Notes: a model not told the origin generated them from the sequence alone. 64,000 nucleotides of DNA from Pararhizobium sp. A13 (GCF_040126305.1 NZ_CP149510.1:659001-723000), one strand, 5' to 3'; shown: positions 54,099-64,000, counted from the first letter of the stretch. Numbers and translations are program-made.

Positions 54099-54977
54099 AT
54101 GTCGCGCCCCAACCCCGCCCCGATGGATGTCCTCCTGCAGACGCTGGACCTGGAGAAGCTCGAGGAGAACCTGTTTCGCGGCCGCTCGCCGCAGGTCGGC
54201 TGGCAGCGCGTCTTCGGCGGACAGGTCATCGGCCAGGCACTGGTGGCGGCGCAACGCACCGTCAGCGAAGGCCGCTATGTGCATTCGCTGCACGCTTATT
54301 TCATGCGGCCCGGCGATCCGGCGGTGCCGATCATCTATGATGTCGACCGTATCCGTGACGGATCGAGCTTCGCCACCCGCCGCGTCGTCGCCATCCAGCA
54401 CGGCAAGGCGATCTTTGCCCTGTCGGCCTCCTTCCAGTTCGACGAGGACGGCTTCGACCACCAGATCACCATGCCGGACGTGGCGCCGCCGGAAAGCCTG
54501 ATGGGCGAGCAGGACATCAAGGAGAAATTCCTGGTGAATGCGCCCGAGGCCATCCGCCGCTACTGGGAGCGCCCGCGGCCGATCGAGATCCGCCCCGTCT
54601 CGCTCAAGCATTATTTCTCGCGCGACAAGCTGGAGCCCGTACAGGACGTCTGGGTAAAGGCGGTCGGCACAGTCCCGAACGAGCGCCATATCCAGGCGGC
54701 CGTGCTTGCCTATATCTCCGATATGACCCTGCTCGACACGGCGCTTTACGCGCACGGCACCTCGGTCTTCGACCGCGACCTGCAGGTGGCGAGCCTCGAT
54801 CACGCCATGTGGTTCCACAGGCCCTGCCGCATGGATGACTGGTTGCTCTATACCCAGGATAGCCCGAGTGCGTTTGGTGCGCGCGGCATGACCCGCGGCA
54901 GCCTTTTTGATCGTTCCGGCGTGTTGATTGCCTCCGTTGCCCAGGAAGGCTTGATCCGGAAAAAGGCATCTGAATAA
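54099..54977 (+). CDS. tesB: Acyl-CoA thioesterase II
   Basis: 292 residues, double-hotdog TesB. FRGRSPQVGWQRVFGGQVIGQALVAAQRTV, FMRPGDPAVPIIYDVDRIRDGSSFATRRV, and MTRGSLFDRSGVLIASVAQEGLIR with catalytic Gln. Hydrolyses acyl-CoA. Confidence 0.95.
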   Translation: MSRPNPAPMDVLLQTLDLEKLEENLFRGRSPQVGWQRVFGGQVIGQALVAAQRTVSEGRYVHSLHAYFMRPGDPAVPIIYDVDRIRDGSSFATRRVVAIQHGKAIFALSASFQFDEDGFDHQITMPDVAPPESLMGEQDIKEKFLVNAPEAIRRYWERPRPIEIRPVSLKHYFSRDKLEPVQDVWVKAVGTVPNERHIQAAVLAYISDMTLLDTALYAHGTSVFDRDLQVASLDHAMWFHRPCRMDDWLLYTQDSPSAFGARGMTRGSLFDRSGVLIASVAQEGLIRKKASE

Positions 54978-55111
54978 AAAAGCGTCATTTTTTAATTTTT
55001 GCCTATTTTTTCATCGTTTAAGTTGACGATTTTTTAACATTCCGCCGTCCGCATCCGGTAAAATGTGGCATTTCCATGTCTTTTCATGGGGTTAACAGCC
55101 CCGCCCGAAAC

Positions 55112-55127
55112 TGGCACGCGCCTTGAA
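55112..55127 (+). promoter_or_regulatory. Sigma-54-like promoter of glnK
   Basis: TGGCAC-N5-TTGAA, one base off the -24/-12 consensus TGGCAC-N5-TTGCA, 87 bases before glnK. Nitrogen-limited control through NtrC is known for glnK-amtB; I saw no clear NtrC site. Confidence 0.55.
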
Positions 55128-55195
55128 TAGCAATGCGCGGTCGTTGGGGATTTTGTGCTCGGCGGCAAGGAGAGACGGCCCCGAGCCGAACATGA

Positions 55196-55552
<357 letters not shown>

Positions 55553-55582
55553 GTCACGGCCGTTCAGGGAGCTATATTGCAA

Positions 55583-57007
55583 ATGTCCTCATTCAAACTT
55601 TCCACCTCTCTCGGACGCGTGAGCGCTGCCGCCGCAGCCTTCCTCGCCCCAGCCATTGCCTTTGCGCAGGAAACAGCGCCAGCCGCCGCTGAAGTCGTGG
55701 CCGCAGCGCCGGTTCCGGACAAGGGCGACACCACCTGGATGCTCGTGTCCTCGGCGCTCGTGCTCCTGATGACGGTTCCTGGCCTTGCCCTCTTTTACGG
55801 CGGCCTCGTGCGCACGAAGAACATGCTGTCCGTGCTCATGCAGGTGCTGATGATCGCCTCCGTCGCGATGGTCGTCTGGGTGATCTATGGATATTCCATG
55901 GCCTTCACGGCCGGCGGCAGCCTGAACGCCTTCGTCGGCGGCTTCTCCAAGCTGTTCCTTGCCGGTGTCGACACGACGACCGTCGTTGAAACCTTCTCCA
56001 AGGGCGTCGTCATTCCGGAACTGGCATTCGTCATCTTCCAGATGACCTTTGCCGCGATCACCCCCGGCCTCATCGTCGGTGCCTTCGCCGAACGCGTGAA
56101 GTTCTCCGCCGTGATCCTGTTCACGATCCTGTGGCTGACCTTCATCTACTTCCCGATCGCTCACATGGTCTGGTTCTGGGGCGGCCCGAGCCTCTATGCC
56201 GATCCGTCCGGCCTGATCTTCGGCTTCGGCGCGATCGACTTCGCAGGCGGCACCGTCGTTCACATCAATGCCGGTATCGCAGGTCTCGTCGGCTGCATCA
56301 TGGTCGGCAAGCGTACCGGCTTCGGCAAGGACATGATGGCTCCGCACTCGATGACGCTCACCATGGTCGGCGCCTCCCTTCTGTGGGTTGGCTGGTTCGG
56401 CTTCAACGCCGGCTCCAACCTTGAAGCCAATGGCTATGCCGCGCTCGCCATGATCAACACCTTCGTTGCCGCCGCCGCCGCAGTGATCTCCTGGTCGGTC
56501 GTCGAAACCTTCACCCGCGGCAAGGCTTCGATCCTCGGCGCGGTATCGGGTGCCGTCGCCGGCCTCGTCGTCATCACGCCTGCTGCCGGCTTCGTCGGCC
56601 CGATGGGTGCCATCGTCATGGGTCTCGTCGTTTCGCCGATCTGCTACTTCTTCGTCTCCACCGTGAAGAACAAGTTCGGTTACGACGATACGGCTGACGT
56701 TTTCGGCGTTCACTGCATCGGCGGTATCCTCGGCGCACTGCTGACCGGCGTCTTCGTCAATCCGGCCCTCGGCGGCGCAGGCATCGTCGATTACTCGACC
56801 GCCGATTTCGCAGCCGGTTATGCCGGAACGGCAGCTCAGGTCTGGTCGCAGTTCAAGGGTGTGATCGTCACGCTGCTGTGGTCGGGCATCGGCTCGGCGA
56901 TCCTCTACAAGATCGTCGACGTGATCGTCGGCCTGCGTGTCCCGGTCGAAGCCGAACGCGAAGGTCTCGACCTGTCGTCGCACGGCGAAGCCGCCTACCA
57001 TTCCTAA
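55583..57007 (+). CDS. amtB: Ammonium transporter AmtB
   Basis: 474 residues. Signal peptide to AIAFAQE, then 11 membrane helices. Marks: LALFYGGLVRTKN, FAERVKFSAVILFTILW, the twin-His pore residues (IAHMVWFWGG and VFGVHCIGGILGALLTG). I take the ATG at 55583; a TTG two codons earlier is closer to the GGGAG. Trimeric NH3/NH4+ channel gated by GlnK. Confidence 0.95.
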   Translation: MSSFKLSTSLGRVSAAAAAFLAPAIAFAQETAPAAAEVVAAAPVPDKGDTTWMLVSSALVLLMTVPGLALFYGGLVRTKNMLSVLMQVLMIASVAMVVWVIYGYSMAFTAGGSLNAFVGGFSKLFLAGVDTTTVVETFSKGVVIPELAFVIFQMTFAAITPGLIVGAFAERVKFSAVILFTILWLTFIYFPIAHMVWFWGGPSLYADPSGLIFGFGAIDFAGGTVVHINAGIAGLVGCIMVGKRTGFGKDMMAPHSMTLTMVGASLLWVGWFGFNAGSNLEANGYAALAMINTFVAAAAAVISWSVVETFTRGKASILGAVSGAVAGLVVITPAAGFVGPMGAIVMGLVVSPICYFFVSTVKNKFGYDDTADVFGVHCIGGILGALLTGVFVNPALGGAGIVDYSTADFAAGYAGTAAQVWSQFKGVIVTLLWSGIGSAILYKIVDVIVGLRVPVEAEREGLDLSSHGEAAYHS

Positions 57008-57014
57008 GAAATTG

Positions 57015-57037
57015 CGGAGCCGGGAAAACCGGCTCCG
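57015..57037 (+). terminator. Hairpin 1 after amtB
   Basis: CGGAGCCGG-GAAAA-CCGGCTCCG, perfect 9-base arms, no T-run. Confidence 0.5.
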
Positions 57038-57051
57038 TATCCAGTCCCGTC

Positions 57052-57076
57052 GCGGTTTCGGATCAAACGAAACCGC
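57052..57076 (+). terminator. Hairpin 2 after amtB
   Basis: GCGGTTTCG-GATCAAA-CGAAACCGC, perfect 9-base arms, followed by ATTT only. Confidence 0.5.
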
Positions 57077-57081
57077 ATTTC

Positions 57082-57109
57082 GCCCGGATCTCGTATCCGG
57101 GCTTTTTTT
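57082..57109 (+). terminator. Intrinsic terminator of glnK-amtB
   Basis: GCCCGGAT-CTCGT-ATCCGGGC followed by seven T; a textbook terminator and the third hairpin in a row. Confidence 0.92.
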
Positions 57110-57260
57110 GTGTCCGGCTTGCCCTGGCAGTGGAAAACCAGCCCGGCGGCAGCGTTTCCCGTAAACGAAGCATCAAGGTTAATAGGGCTTTAACCCTCCT
57201 CTGCTTACGGTGGAAGCATGTGCGCATTGCGCTTTGCAGACGAACGGGCAGCAGGTCACC

Positions 57261-59933
57261 ATGAGCAGAAGCAATCAGGCGGTATTCGACAACCGTTCCA
57301 ACCGGTTTGTGCTTTCCACATTTGTCTGGCGGCAGGTGGCCGCGCTGGCGGGCATTTCAGTGTTCGTCGCGCTCGGCTTCGCGGTTGCAGCGTTATCGAC
57401 CTGGAATGTCTCCGATCCGAGCTTCTCCTATGCGACCGCGGATGCCCCGACCAACATTCTCGGTTATACGGGTGCGGCCTTCGCCGATATCTTCATGCAG
57501 TTCTTCGGCATTGCCAGTGTCGTCGCGCTGCTTCCCGTCGTTGCCTGGGCGCTGGTCCTGATCTCCAGCAAACCCTTCGACCGCATCCTCAAGCGCGCGG
57601 CCGCCTGGTTCGGCGGCTCGGTGCTCGCCTCCGCCGCTCTCGGCTGCATTCCGGCGCCGGTCACCTGGCCGCTGCCGAGCGGCCTCGGCGGTGTTTTCGG
57701 GGACATGATCCTGAGGTTCCCGGCGCTCTTTACCGGTGCCTTTCCGTCCGGAACGTTCGGCCTGGTGCTGGGTGTCCTGCTCGCCCTGCCCGCCACCTAT
57801 TTCCTGGTCTACAGCGCAGGCGTGATCGGGGTCGCCGATCAGGAAGACGATTTGCCGGTACCCGCTCCAGCGCCAAGCAAGGCGCGCACGGTCAGCGACG
57901 AACTGGAGGACGACGAATCCGGGGGCATCGTCATGGTCATTGCCGGCGCGTTCACCCATATGCGCTTCACCGCGCAGGCGCGCTTGCGCCGCCTGTTCGG
58001 CCTCAGCGGCCGCCGCAAGCCGGCCTCGCGCCACTATGACGAGCCCTACGACTTCAACACCGACGAATTCGGCACGCTGAACGAACCGGTGCGCCCGAAG
58101 ACCACTGCCCGTTCGGAGCGGGTCGAGCCCTCGCTCGACCGCAGCGAGCGCCGCGTTGTCGCAGCACCGCCCATGTCGATCGACGACGATGACGACGATG
58201 ATTTCCTCGACGCCGGCCGGCCGGCCGGCATCATGCCGGAAGACGATGAGGACGGCGACATCGATGCCGCCGCCGATTGGGCGCCGGTGCCCGCACCACG
58301 CAAGCAGCCGCCGGCTCAGCTCAACGCACGCGTCGTTCCCGCCGCCCCGCGTCCGAAGACAGGCCAGCGCGTCGAGCGCGAAGCGCAAAGCTCCTTCGTC
58401 GCGGACGACGACGATTTCATCCTGCCGCCGCTGCATTTCCTCGCCGAGCCGAAAAACGTCGTGCGCGACGCGACCCTGTCGGCCGATGCGCTGGAACAGA
58501 ATGCCCGCATGCTGGAAGGTGTGCTGGAAGATTTCGGCGTCAAGGGCGAGATCATCCATGTCCGCCCCGGCCCCGTCGTCACGCTCTACGAACTGGAGCC
58601 CGCCCCCGGCATCAAGTCCTCCCGCGTCATCGGCCTTGCCGACGATATTGCCCGCTCTATGTCGGCGATCGCCGCCCGCGTCGCCGTCGTCCCCGGCCGC
58701 AATGCCATCGGCATCGAACTGCCGAACCATCGCCGCGAGACGGTCTACCTGCGCGAACTGATCGGCTCCCGCGATTTCGAGACCAGCAAGACCAAGCTTG
58801 CCATGGCGCTCGGCAAGACGATCGGTGGCGAACCGGTGATCGTCGACATTGCCAAGATGCCGCATCTGCTGGTCGCCGGCACCACCGGCTCGGGCAAGTC
58901 GGTCGCCATCAACACGATGATCCTGTCGATCCTCTACCGCCTGAAGCCGGAACAGTGCCGCCTGATCATGATCGACCCGAAGATGCTAGAACTCTCCGTC
59001 TATGACGGCATTCCGCATCTGCTCTCCCCCGTCGTCACCGATCCGAAGAAGGCTGTCGTCGCGCTGAAGTGGACCGTGCGCGAGATGGAAGAGCGCTACA
59101 AGAAGATGTCGAAGATCGGCGTGCGCAATATCGACGGCTTCAACAGCCGCGTTGAGCAGGCGCTGGCCAAGGGCGAGCAGATCAGCCGTACGGTCCAGAC
59201 CGGCTTCGACCGCCAGACCGGCGAGGCGATCTACGAGACGGAAGAATTCGACCTGGCCCCGATGCCCTATATCGTCGTCATCATCGACGAAATGGCCGAC
59301 CTGATGATGGTCGCCGGCAAGGACATCGAAGGCGCCGTCCAGCGCCTGGCCCAGATGGCGCGCGCCGCCGGCATCCACGTCATCATGGCGACGCAGCGCC
59401 CCTCCGTCGACGTCATCACCGGCACGATCAAGGCCAACTTCCCCACCCGAATCTCCTTCCAGGTGACCTCGAAGATCGACAGCCGCACCATCCTCGGCGA
59501 ACAGGGCGCCGAACAGCTGCTCGGTATGGGCGACATGCTCTACATGGCCGGCGGCGGCCGCATCCAGCGCGTCCACGGTCCCTTCGTGTCTGACACCGAG
59601 GTCGAGGACGTGGTCGCCTACCTCAAGACGCAAGGGGCGCCGCAATATCTCGACGCCATCACCGAGGATGACGACGAGGACGGCGAAGGCGGCGGCCCTG
59701 CCGGCACCTCCAACCTCGCCGAATCCGACGACCCTTACGACCAGGCCGTCGCCATCGTGCTGCGCGACGGCAAGGCCTCGACATCCTACGTCCAGCGCCG
59801 CCTCGGCATCGGCTACAACCGCGCCGCCTCGCTGATCGAGCGGATGGAACAGGAAGGCATCATCGGCCCGGCCAACCATGCCGGCAAGCGCGAGATTCTC
59901 GTGCCCACCGAAAGCGAAATCACCGGCCGCTAA
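57261..59933 (+). CDS. ftsK: DNA translocase FtsK
   Basis: 890 residues from [21 protein letters not shown]-terminal membrane part (four helices, about 25-190), acidic disordered linker with an Asp-rich run ([14 protein letters not shown]) near 310, motor with Walker A GTTGSGKS and Walker [14 protein letters not shown], and the C-terminal gamma winged helix [22 protein letters not shown]. Pumps chromosome ends through the septum toward KOPS/dif. The frame is open 51 bases further upstream. Confidence 0.96.
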   Translation: MSRSNQAVFDNRSNRFVLSTFVWRQVAALAGISVFVALGFAVAALSTWNVSDPSFSYATADAPTNILGYTGAAFADIFMQFFGIASVVALLPVVAWALVLISSKPFDRILKRAAAWFGGSVLASAALGCIPAPVTWPLPSGLGGVFGDMILRFPALFTGAFPSGTFGLVLGVLLALPATYFLVYSAGVIGVADQEDDLPVPAPAPSKARTVSDELEDDESGGIVMVIAGAFTHMRFTAQARLRRLFGLSGRRKPASRHYDEPYDFNTDEFGTLNEPVRPKTTARSERVEPSLDRSERRVVAAPPMSIDDDDDDDFLDAGRPAGIMPEDDEDGDIDAAADWAPVPAPRKQPPAQLNARVVPAAPRPKTGQRVEREAQSSFVADDDDFILPPLHFLAEPKNVVRDATLSADALEQNARMLEGVLEDFGVKGEIIHVRPGPVVTLYELEPAPGIKSSRVIGLADDIARSMSAIAARVAVVPGRNAIGIELPNHRRETVYLRELIGSRDFETSKTKLAMALGKTIGGEPVIVDIAKMPHLLVAGTTGSGKSVAINTMILSILYRLKPEQCRLIMIDPKMLELSVYDGIPHLLSPVVTDPKKAVVALKWTVREMEERYKKMSKIGVRNIDGFNSRVEQALAKGEQISRTVQTGFDRQTGEAIYETEEFDLAPMPYIVVIIDEMADLMMVAGKDIEGAVQRLAQMARAAGIHVIMATQRPSVDVITGTIKANFPTRISFQVTSKIDSRTILGEQGAEQLLGMGDMLYMAGGGRIQRVHGPFVSDTEVEDVVAYLKTQGAPQYLDAITEDDDEDGEGGGPAGTSNLAESDDPYDQAVAIVLRDGKASTSYVQRRLGIGYNRAASLIERMEQEGIIGPANHAGKREILVPTESEITGR

Positions 59934-60071
59934 AACCGCACATGACCCTCGTCGAGCCGGGCCGGACGAACGGCCTGGGCGACCTCACGGCGAATTGAAG
60001 ACGGGCGCAGGCAACGCCTTGAAGGTGCCGCACTTGCGCTCCACATGAGACTGGAAATGAAGGAGATTGCC

Positions 60072-60740
60072 ATGACAGACACCGAAACCGGCCGCAGGAA
60101 ACAGGAAAGCAAATTTTCGCCCCTGTCCCGCCGATTCTTCGCCGGTGGTCTTGCCGTCTTCGCCGCTTTGACCTTCATCGCCCTTCCCATCGAGCCCGCC
60201 CGGGCGCAGGCGAGCGTCGCCCAGAAAATCGCCGATCATTTCGCCTCCGTGAAGACGATGAGCGGCGAGTTCGTGCAGTTCGGCCCGCGCGGCGAGCAGA
60301 CCGGTGGCAAGTTCTATATCAGCCGCCCCGGCAAGATCCGCTTCAACTACGAAGCCCCCTCGCCGATGCGGGTGATCGCCGACGGCAAGTCTGTCGTCAT
60401 CGGCAACCAGAAAATGAAGACCTGGGATATCTATCCGCTGTCGAAGACACCGCTGAAGCTGCTCCTCTCCGACGATATCGACCTGACCGGCAAGATGGTG
60501 CGCGACGTCAAGGAAGAGGCCGATCTGATCACCATCGTGCTGGGTGACAAAAGCGTCTTCGGCGATGCGACGATCACGCTGATGTTTGACCCGAAGACCT
60601 ATGACCTGCGCCAATGGACGATCACCGACGCGCAGAAGAAGGATACGTCCGTCATGATCTTCAACGTCAAGAACGGCGTGCCGATGGATGACAAGGTCTT
60701 CCAGATTCCTTACGACGACGTGCGCAACAAGTCGAAATGA
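60072..60740 (+). CDS. lolA: Outer-membrane lipoprotein carrier protein LolA-like
   Basis: 222 residues from MTDTETGRRKQES, with AAGGAG upstream. Signal peptide ends ARAQA; its start SPLSRRFFAGG resembles a twin-arginine signal. LolA fold: QKIADHFASVKTMSGEFVQFGPRGEQTGGKFYISRPGKIRFNYE, PSPMRVIADGKSVVI. Carries lipoproteins across the periplasm. 138 bases after ftsK, the usual ftsK-lolA pair. Confidence 0.92.
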   Translation: MTDTETGRRKQESKFSPLSRRFFAGGLAVFAALTFIALPIEPARAQASVAQKIADHFASVKTMSGEFVQFGPRGEQTGGKFYISRPGKIRFNYEAPSPMRVIADGKSVVIGNQKMKTWDIYPLSKTPLKLLLSDDIDLTGKMVRDVKEEADLITIVLGDKSVFGDATITLMFDPKTYDLRQWTITDAQKKDTSVMIFNVKNGVPMDDKVFQIPYDDVRNKSK

Positions 60741-60778
60741 CCCGCACCTTATAGGCCAATGGCCGCACTGACCGGAAC

Positions 60779-61279
60779 TCAGACCGCCTCGCGGTCGATA
60801 CGCCGCGTCATCAGGATCTCGTCGATCTCCCGTCCCTCGTGGATCGTGCCGCCGGCTATGCGGCCCGCCTCGACAAAGCCCTCGCGCCGGTAGAACCGGA
60901 TGGCCGCCGGGTTTTCGGCGCTGACGGCAAGCTCCAATTGCCGGATACCGGCTTCGCGGGCATGGCAAGCAATCGCTTCGAGAAGCGCTTTCGCGTGACC
61001 GCCGCCGCGCCGGTCGCGACGCACATAAACCATGACGACGGTAGCCCGGTGCGCCATCTTGCTGGCGCCCTGCCGAATAAGCCCCATGATGGCAACCGGC
61101 TCTTCGTCGAGAAAATCGACGAAGACCGCATTGACGGTCAGGCGGTGGCGCCACTCGTCATCCGGCAGCTTTTCCCAATCCGCGGCGCTGCTGGCAAAGA
61201 CGGCCGGCTCGGCGCGCAGGGCTTCGAGCCGGATGCGGCGAAAGATGTCGAAATCCTCGGGGCCGAGATGCCGGATCAT
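60779..61279 (-). CDS. GNAT family N-acetyltransferase
   Basis: 166 residues from MIRHLGPEDFDIFRRIRLEAL. Acetyl-CoA motif VYVRRDRRGGGHAKALLEAI and the C-terminal NPAAIRFYRREGFVEAGR. Substrate unknown. Convergent with lolA. Confidence 0.88.
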   Translation of the reverse strand: MIRHLGPEDFDIFRRIRLEALRAEPAVFASSAADWEKLPDDEWRHRLTVNAVFVDFLDEEPVAIMGLIRQGASKMAHRATVVMVYVRRDRRGGGHAKALLEAIACHAREAGIRQLELAVSAENPAAIRFYRREGFVEAGRIAGGTIHEGREIDEILMTRRIDREAV

Positions 61280-61473
61280 GCGGGACCTTTCCGGAAAAGC
61301 CGGGCCGTATCCAGCGCGGCAAATGAAACCTGAGCGGCAATAGATATCACCGTGCGCAACTGTCAATATCGGCTGCAAATCCAATGGCCAAGCGCGATAA
61401 AAGCCCTTAAGACGAGACGCGCCGGTGGACGGCGCCCGCCTCAACGAAGCACACCCAAGGAAAGACCTCCCGC

Positions 61474-62280
61474 ATGGCATTGTCGATCGCGACCTGGAAC
61501 ATCAACTCGGTGCGCCTGCGCATGCCGCTGGTCGAACATCTGCTGAAGACCTGGTCGCCGGACATCCTCTGCCTGCAGGAAACCAAATGCCCGAACGATC
61601 TGTTCCCCTTTTCGCCACTGAAGGCGCTCGGCTACGAGCACATCGCCATTCACGGCCAGAAGGGTTACCACGGCGTCGCCACCATTTCCCGCCTGCCGCT
61701 GCACGAGCTGACCGACCGGCGCGACTATTGCGGCGTCGGCGATGCCCGCCATCTCTCCGTGGTGTTTGAAAAATCGGCCAAGAAGATCCGGCTGCACAAT
61801 TTCTATGTGCCGGCCGGCGGCGACGAGCCGGACCGGGCAATCAATCCGAAATTCGGCCACAAGCTCGATTTCATCGACGAGATGAAGCTGCTGCATGCCG
61901 AAAGCGAAGCCGGCATCTCGTCCATTCTGGTTGGCGACCTCAATATCGCGCCGCTGGAAGACGACGTCTGGTCGCACAAGCAGCTTTTGAAGATCGTCAG
62001 CCACACGCCGATCGAGACGCAGGGCCTGACGTCAGTCCTCAATGGCGGTGCCTGGGTCGACCTGATGCGCCAGCACACGCCATCTCCGGAAAAGCTCTAC
62101 ACCTGGTGGAGCTACCGCGCCAAGGATTGGGAAGCCGCCGACCGCGGCCGCCGCCTCGACCACGTCTGGTCCTCCGCCGACCTTTCTCCGCATTTGACCC
62201 GCGTCGACATCCTGAAAGAGGCCCGCGGCTGGGAACGTCCGTCGGACCACGTACCCGTCATTGCGCATTTCGATCTTTGA
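61474..62280 (+). CDS. xth: Exodeoxyribonuclease III
   Basis: 268 residues, AP endonuclease/exonuclease of base-excision repair. MALSIATWNINSVRLRMP, LCLQETKCPND (metal Glu), LVGDLNIAP, WWSYRAKDWEAADRGRRLDHVWSS and SDHVPVIAHFDL (catalytic His). GCATGGCATTG start region: ATG with AAGGAAAG upstream. Confidence 0.95.
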   Translation: MALSIATWNINSVRLRMPLVEHLLKTWSPDILCLQETKCPNDLFPFSPLKALGYEHIAIHGQKGYHGVATISRLPLHELTDRRDYCGVGDARHLSVVFEKSAKKIRLHNFYVPAGGDEPDRAINPKFGHKLDFIDEMKLLHAESEAGISSILVGDLNIAPLEDDVWSHKQLLKIVSHTPIETQGLTSVLNGGAWVDLMRQHTPSPEKLYTWWSYRAKDWEAADRGRRLDHVWSSADLSPHLTRVDILKEARGWERPSDHVPVIAHFDL

Positions 62281-62287
62281 GAAATTT

Positions 62288-63310
62288 TCACCGCCAGCCG
62301 AGCGCCGGTGCGACATACTTCAGGATCGCCTCGATGACATGGGCGTTATATTCGACGCCAAGCTGGTTCGGGACCGTCAACAAAAGCGTATCCGCTTCGC
62401 CAATCGCCTCGTCCTCGGCCAGCTGCCTGACCAGAATGTCAGGCTCAGCGGCATAGGACCGGCCGAAGATCGCCCTGGTATTGTCGTCGATATAACCGAC
62501 CGTATCCTGTTCCTTGCTGCCAGCGCCGAAATAGGCGCGGTCGCGGTCATCGACCAGTGCGAAGATGCTGCGGCTGACGGACACCCGCGGCGTGCGCGTA
62601 TGGCCAGCTTCCTTCCATGCCTCCCTGTAAGCACGGATCTGCGCCGCCTGCTGGACGTGGAAGGGTTCGCCGGTTTCGTCGTTCTTCAGCGTTGAGCTCT
62701 GCAGGTTCATGCCGAGCTTCGCCGCCCATATGGCCGTGGCGTTCGAGCTTGCGCCCCACCAGATCCGGTCACGCAAGCCCTCCGAATGCGGCTCGACGCG
62801 CAAGAGGCCGGGCGGGTTGGGAAACATCGGCCGCGGGTTCGGCTGGGCAAAACCTTGGCCTTTCAGGACTTCGAGCAAGACTTCGGTATGTCTGCGGCCC
62901 ATATCCGCATCCGTCGAGCCTTCCTGCGGCTCAAATCCGAAATAGCGCCAGCCATCGATCACCTGTTCGGGAGAGCCGCGGCTGATGCCGAGCTGGAGGC
63001 GCCCGTTCGCGATCAGGTCGGCGCTCCCGGCATCCTCGGCCATGTAGAGCGGGTTCTCATAGCGCATGTCGATAACCGCCGTGCCGATCTCGATCTTTTT
63101 GGTCCTGGCACCGGCGGCAGCCAGAAGAGGAAACGGCGAGGCGAGCTGCCGGGCAAAATGATGGACGCGGAAATAGGCACCGTCAGCGCCGAGCTCTTCG
63201 GCGGCAACAGCCAGATCGATCGACTGCAGAAGCGCATCGCCGGCCGAGCGGGTCTGTGATTGGGGTGAAGGGTTCCAGTGCCCGAAAGAAAGGAAACCGA
63301 TTTTCTTCAT
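62288..63310 (-). CDS. LLM-class flavin-dependent oxidoreductase
   Basis: 340 residues from MKKIGFLSFGHWNPSPQSQT. Luciferase-like monooxygenase fold: AEELGADGAYFRVHHFARQLASPFPLLAAAGARTKKIEIGTAVIDMRYENPLYMAEDAGSADLIANGRLQLGISRGSPEQ. Uses FMNH2; substrate unknown. Convergent with xth. Confidence 0.9.
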   Translation of the reverse strand: MKKIGFLSFGHWNPSPQSQTRSAGDALLQSIDLAVAAEELGADGAYFRVHHFARQLASPFPLLAAAGARTKKIEIGTAVIDMRYENPLYMAEDAGSADLIANGRLQLGISRGSPEQVIDGWRYFGFEPQEGSTDADMGRRHTEVLLEVLKGQGFAQPNPRPMFPNPPGLLRVEPHSEGLRDRIWWGASSNATAIWAAKLGMNLQSSTLKNDETGEPFHVQQAAQIRAYREAWKEAGHTRTPRVSVSRSIFALVDDRDRAYFGAGSKEQDTVGYIDDNTRAIFGRSYAAEPDILVRQLAEDEAIGEADTLLLTVPNQLGVEYNAHVIEAILKYVAPALGWR

Positions 63311-63462
63311 GATGATTCTACCTGACGGTGGCTGAATGTTTTTGGCTGTCATCGCCTAGATGGGAAGCGACAACCGCGAAGAGAAGGGCAAAGCGCAGCG
63401 TTTCAGGCAGGAGAACGGATATGGTCGCGACGCACAAGCACCGCTGGAAACGGCGCCGCCGT

Positions 63463-63918
63463 CTATCCGAACCGCGGCGCCAGCTTTTGCATGTCACGGA
63501 TCATCGTCTGCAGATTGTCTTTGATCCGTGCTTCGACGACGACGGCCACTTCCGGATATTCCTCCAGCATGCGGCGAAACAGCGGACGGTTGATGCGGAT
63601 GACTTCGCTGTCTTCCTCGGCAGTTGCGGTGAACTTGCGCTCGACGAAGGAAATCATCGCCAGTTCAGAGAGAAGCGTTCCGCGCCCAACCGTATCGACG
63701 ACCTCGACGCCGCCGTCGACCAGGCTGCGCGTCAGACTGAACGAGCCGCTGGCAATGGCAAAGGCGCAATCGGCGGGTGCGCCTTCGCGAAAGAGCTGCT
63801 GGCCCCTGTTGAGGCGTCGGCGCTCAGCCCCGAAGGCGATCAGCCGCAGCTTGTCGTCATCGATATCCGCAAACAGCGGCACGAGGGACAGAAGGGCGAT
63901 GTCGTCATTCAGCGACAA
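63463..63918 (-). CDS. Cyclic-nucleotide-binding domain protein without a DNA-binding domain
   Basis: 151 residues, a lone Crp-type beta barrel: LLSLVPLFADIDDDKLRLIAFGAERRRLNRGQQLFREG, ADCAFAIASGSFSLTR, GRGTLLSELAMISFVERKFTATAEEDSEVIRI. The barrel's ligand motif is GTLLSE rather than FGExALL, so cAMP binding is uncertain. No helix-turn-helix follows. Confidence 0.87.
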   Translation of the reverse strand: MSLNDDIALLSLVPLFADIDDDKLRLIAFGAERRRLNRGQQLFREGAPADCAFAIASGSFSLTRSLVDGGVEVVDTVGRGTLLSELAMISFVERKFTATAEEDSEVIRINRPLFRRMLEEYPEVAVVVEARIKDNLQTMIRDMQKLAPRFG

Positions 63919-63969
63919 GGGAATACCTCGGAAAGAGCATAAGGCCGGGTGTCGTCACGTCCCGTGTCT

Positions 63970-64000
63970 TCAGGGAACGATCTTGTACCCGCCATTCTCT
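63970..64000 (-). CDS. Probable C-terminal end of the next gene
   Basis: Ten codons ending ENGGYKIVP and a TGA at 63970-63972, 51 bases upstream of the cyclic-nucleotide-domain gene. Too short to identify; it may also be chance. Confidence 0.35.
   Translation of the reverse strand, partial: ENGGYKIVP

Overview
The window is chromosomal DNA of an alphaproteobacterium, most probably a member of the Rhizobiaceae (Rhizobium/Agrobacterium/Ensifer/Shinella type). The basis is the mdh-sucC and sdhCDAB order, a second RpoH-type sigma factor, a SAM-II riboswitch before metA, the hemC-hemD-mitofilin-hemY block, the glnK-amtB pair, and intergenic palindromes typical of rhizobia. I cannot fix the genus from sequence alone. 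Nearly everything is chromosomal housekeeping. I see no prophage, insertion sequence, CRISPR array or conjugation gene.

Layout. 1-8386 (minus strand) carries TCA-cycle genes: sucC (cut by the window edge), mdh, zapE, an Omp19/Inh-type lipoprotein, then sdhC-sdhD-sdhA-(DUF3052-like gene)-sdhB. 8691-13044 holds a small secreted protein, a methyltransferase, EVE and YciI proteins, gpsA and tsaD. 13121-19124 (plus) holds hemC, hemD, a mitofilin/Mic60-like protein, a HemY-like TPR protein, a TerB-like protein and a glutamine amidotransferase. 19343-24283 has an MFS exporter, yggT, ppa, a secreted protein, a GNAT acetyltransferase and rpoH2 with a general-stress-type promoter. 24369-30945 has a LacI-type regulator facing a heavily operator-loaded promoter with almost nothing behind it, an M48 lipoprotein protease, and thiBPQ under a TPP riboswitch. 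31341-36311 has a MarR/MFS efflux pair, thiamine pyrophosphokinase and an ABC-F ATPase (uup).

36312-44460 is the most accessory-looking part. It holds a broken copper-storage-like gene, an RlpA-like protein, ohrR and ohr with shared operators, a stray copy of the 3' end of uup, a SARP-like regulator with TolB-like and TPR regions, a von Willebrand-type secreted protein and two small membrane proteins. 44465-49837 has an ArsR gene with two tandem SRPBCC genes, metA with a SAM-II riboswitch and intrinsic terminator, galM, an SDR and two small proteins. 49886-63972 has tRNA-Gly, a prolyl-tRNA editing protein, a thioredoxin-TPR protein, a LON-domain protein, a Trm112-like protein, a UbiH-family hydroxylase, tesB, glnK-amtB, ftsK, lolA, a GNAT protein, xth, an LLM-family oxidoreductase and a cyclic-nucleotide-binding-domain protein.

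The best leads are: (i) the triple-operator LacI-type promoter at 25472-25564 that drives only a 54-codon reading frame; (ii) the 36.3-39.9 kb segment bracketed by two diverged copies of the uup 3' end; (iii) the internally deleted, frame-broken copper-storage-like gene; (iv) the DUF3052-like gene embedded in the sdh operon; (v) the metA leader, where aptamer, terminator and a possible antiterminator can all be read. I found no clearly new multi-gene system; these are local anomalies and regulatory devices.
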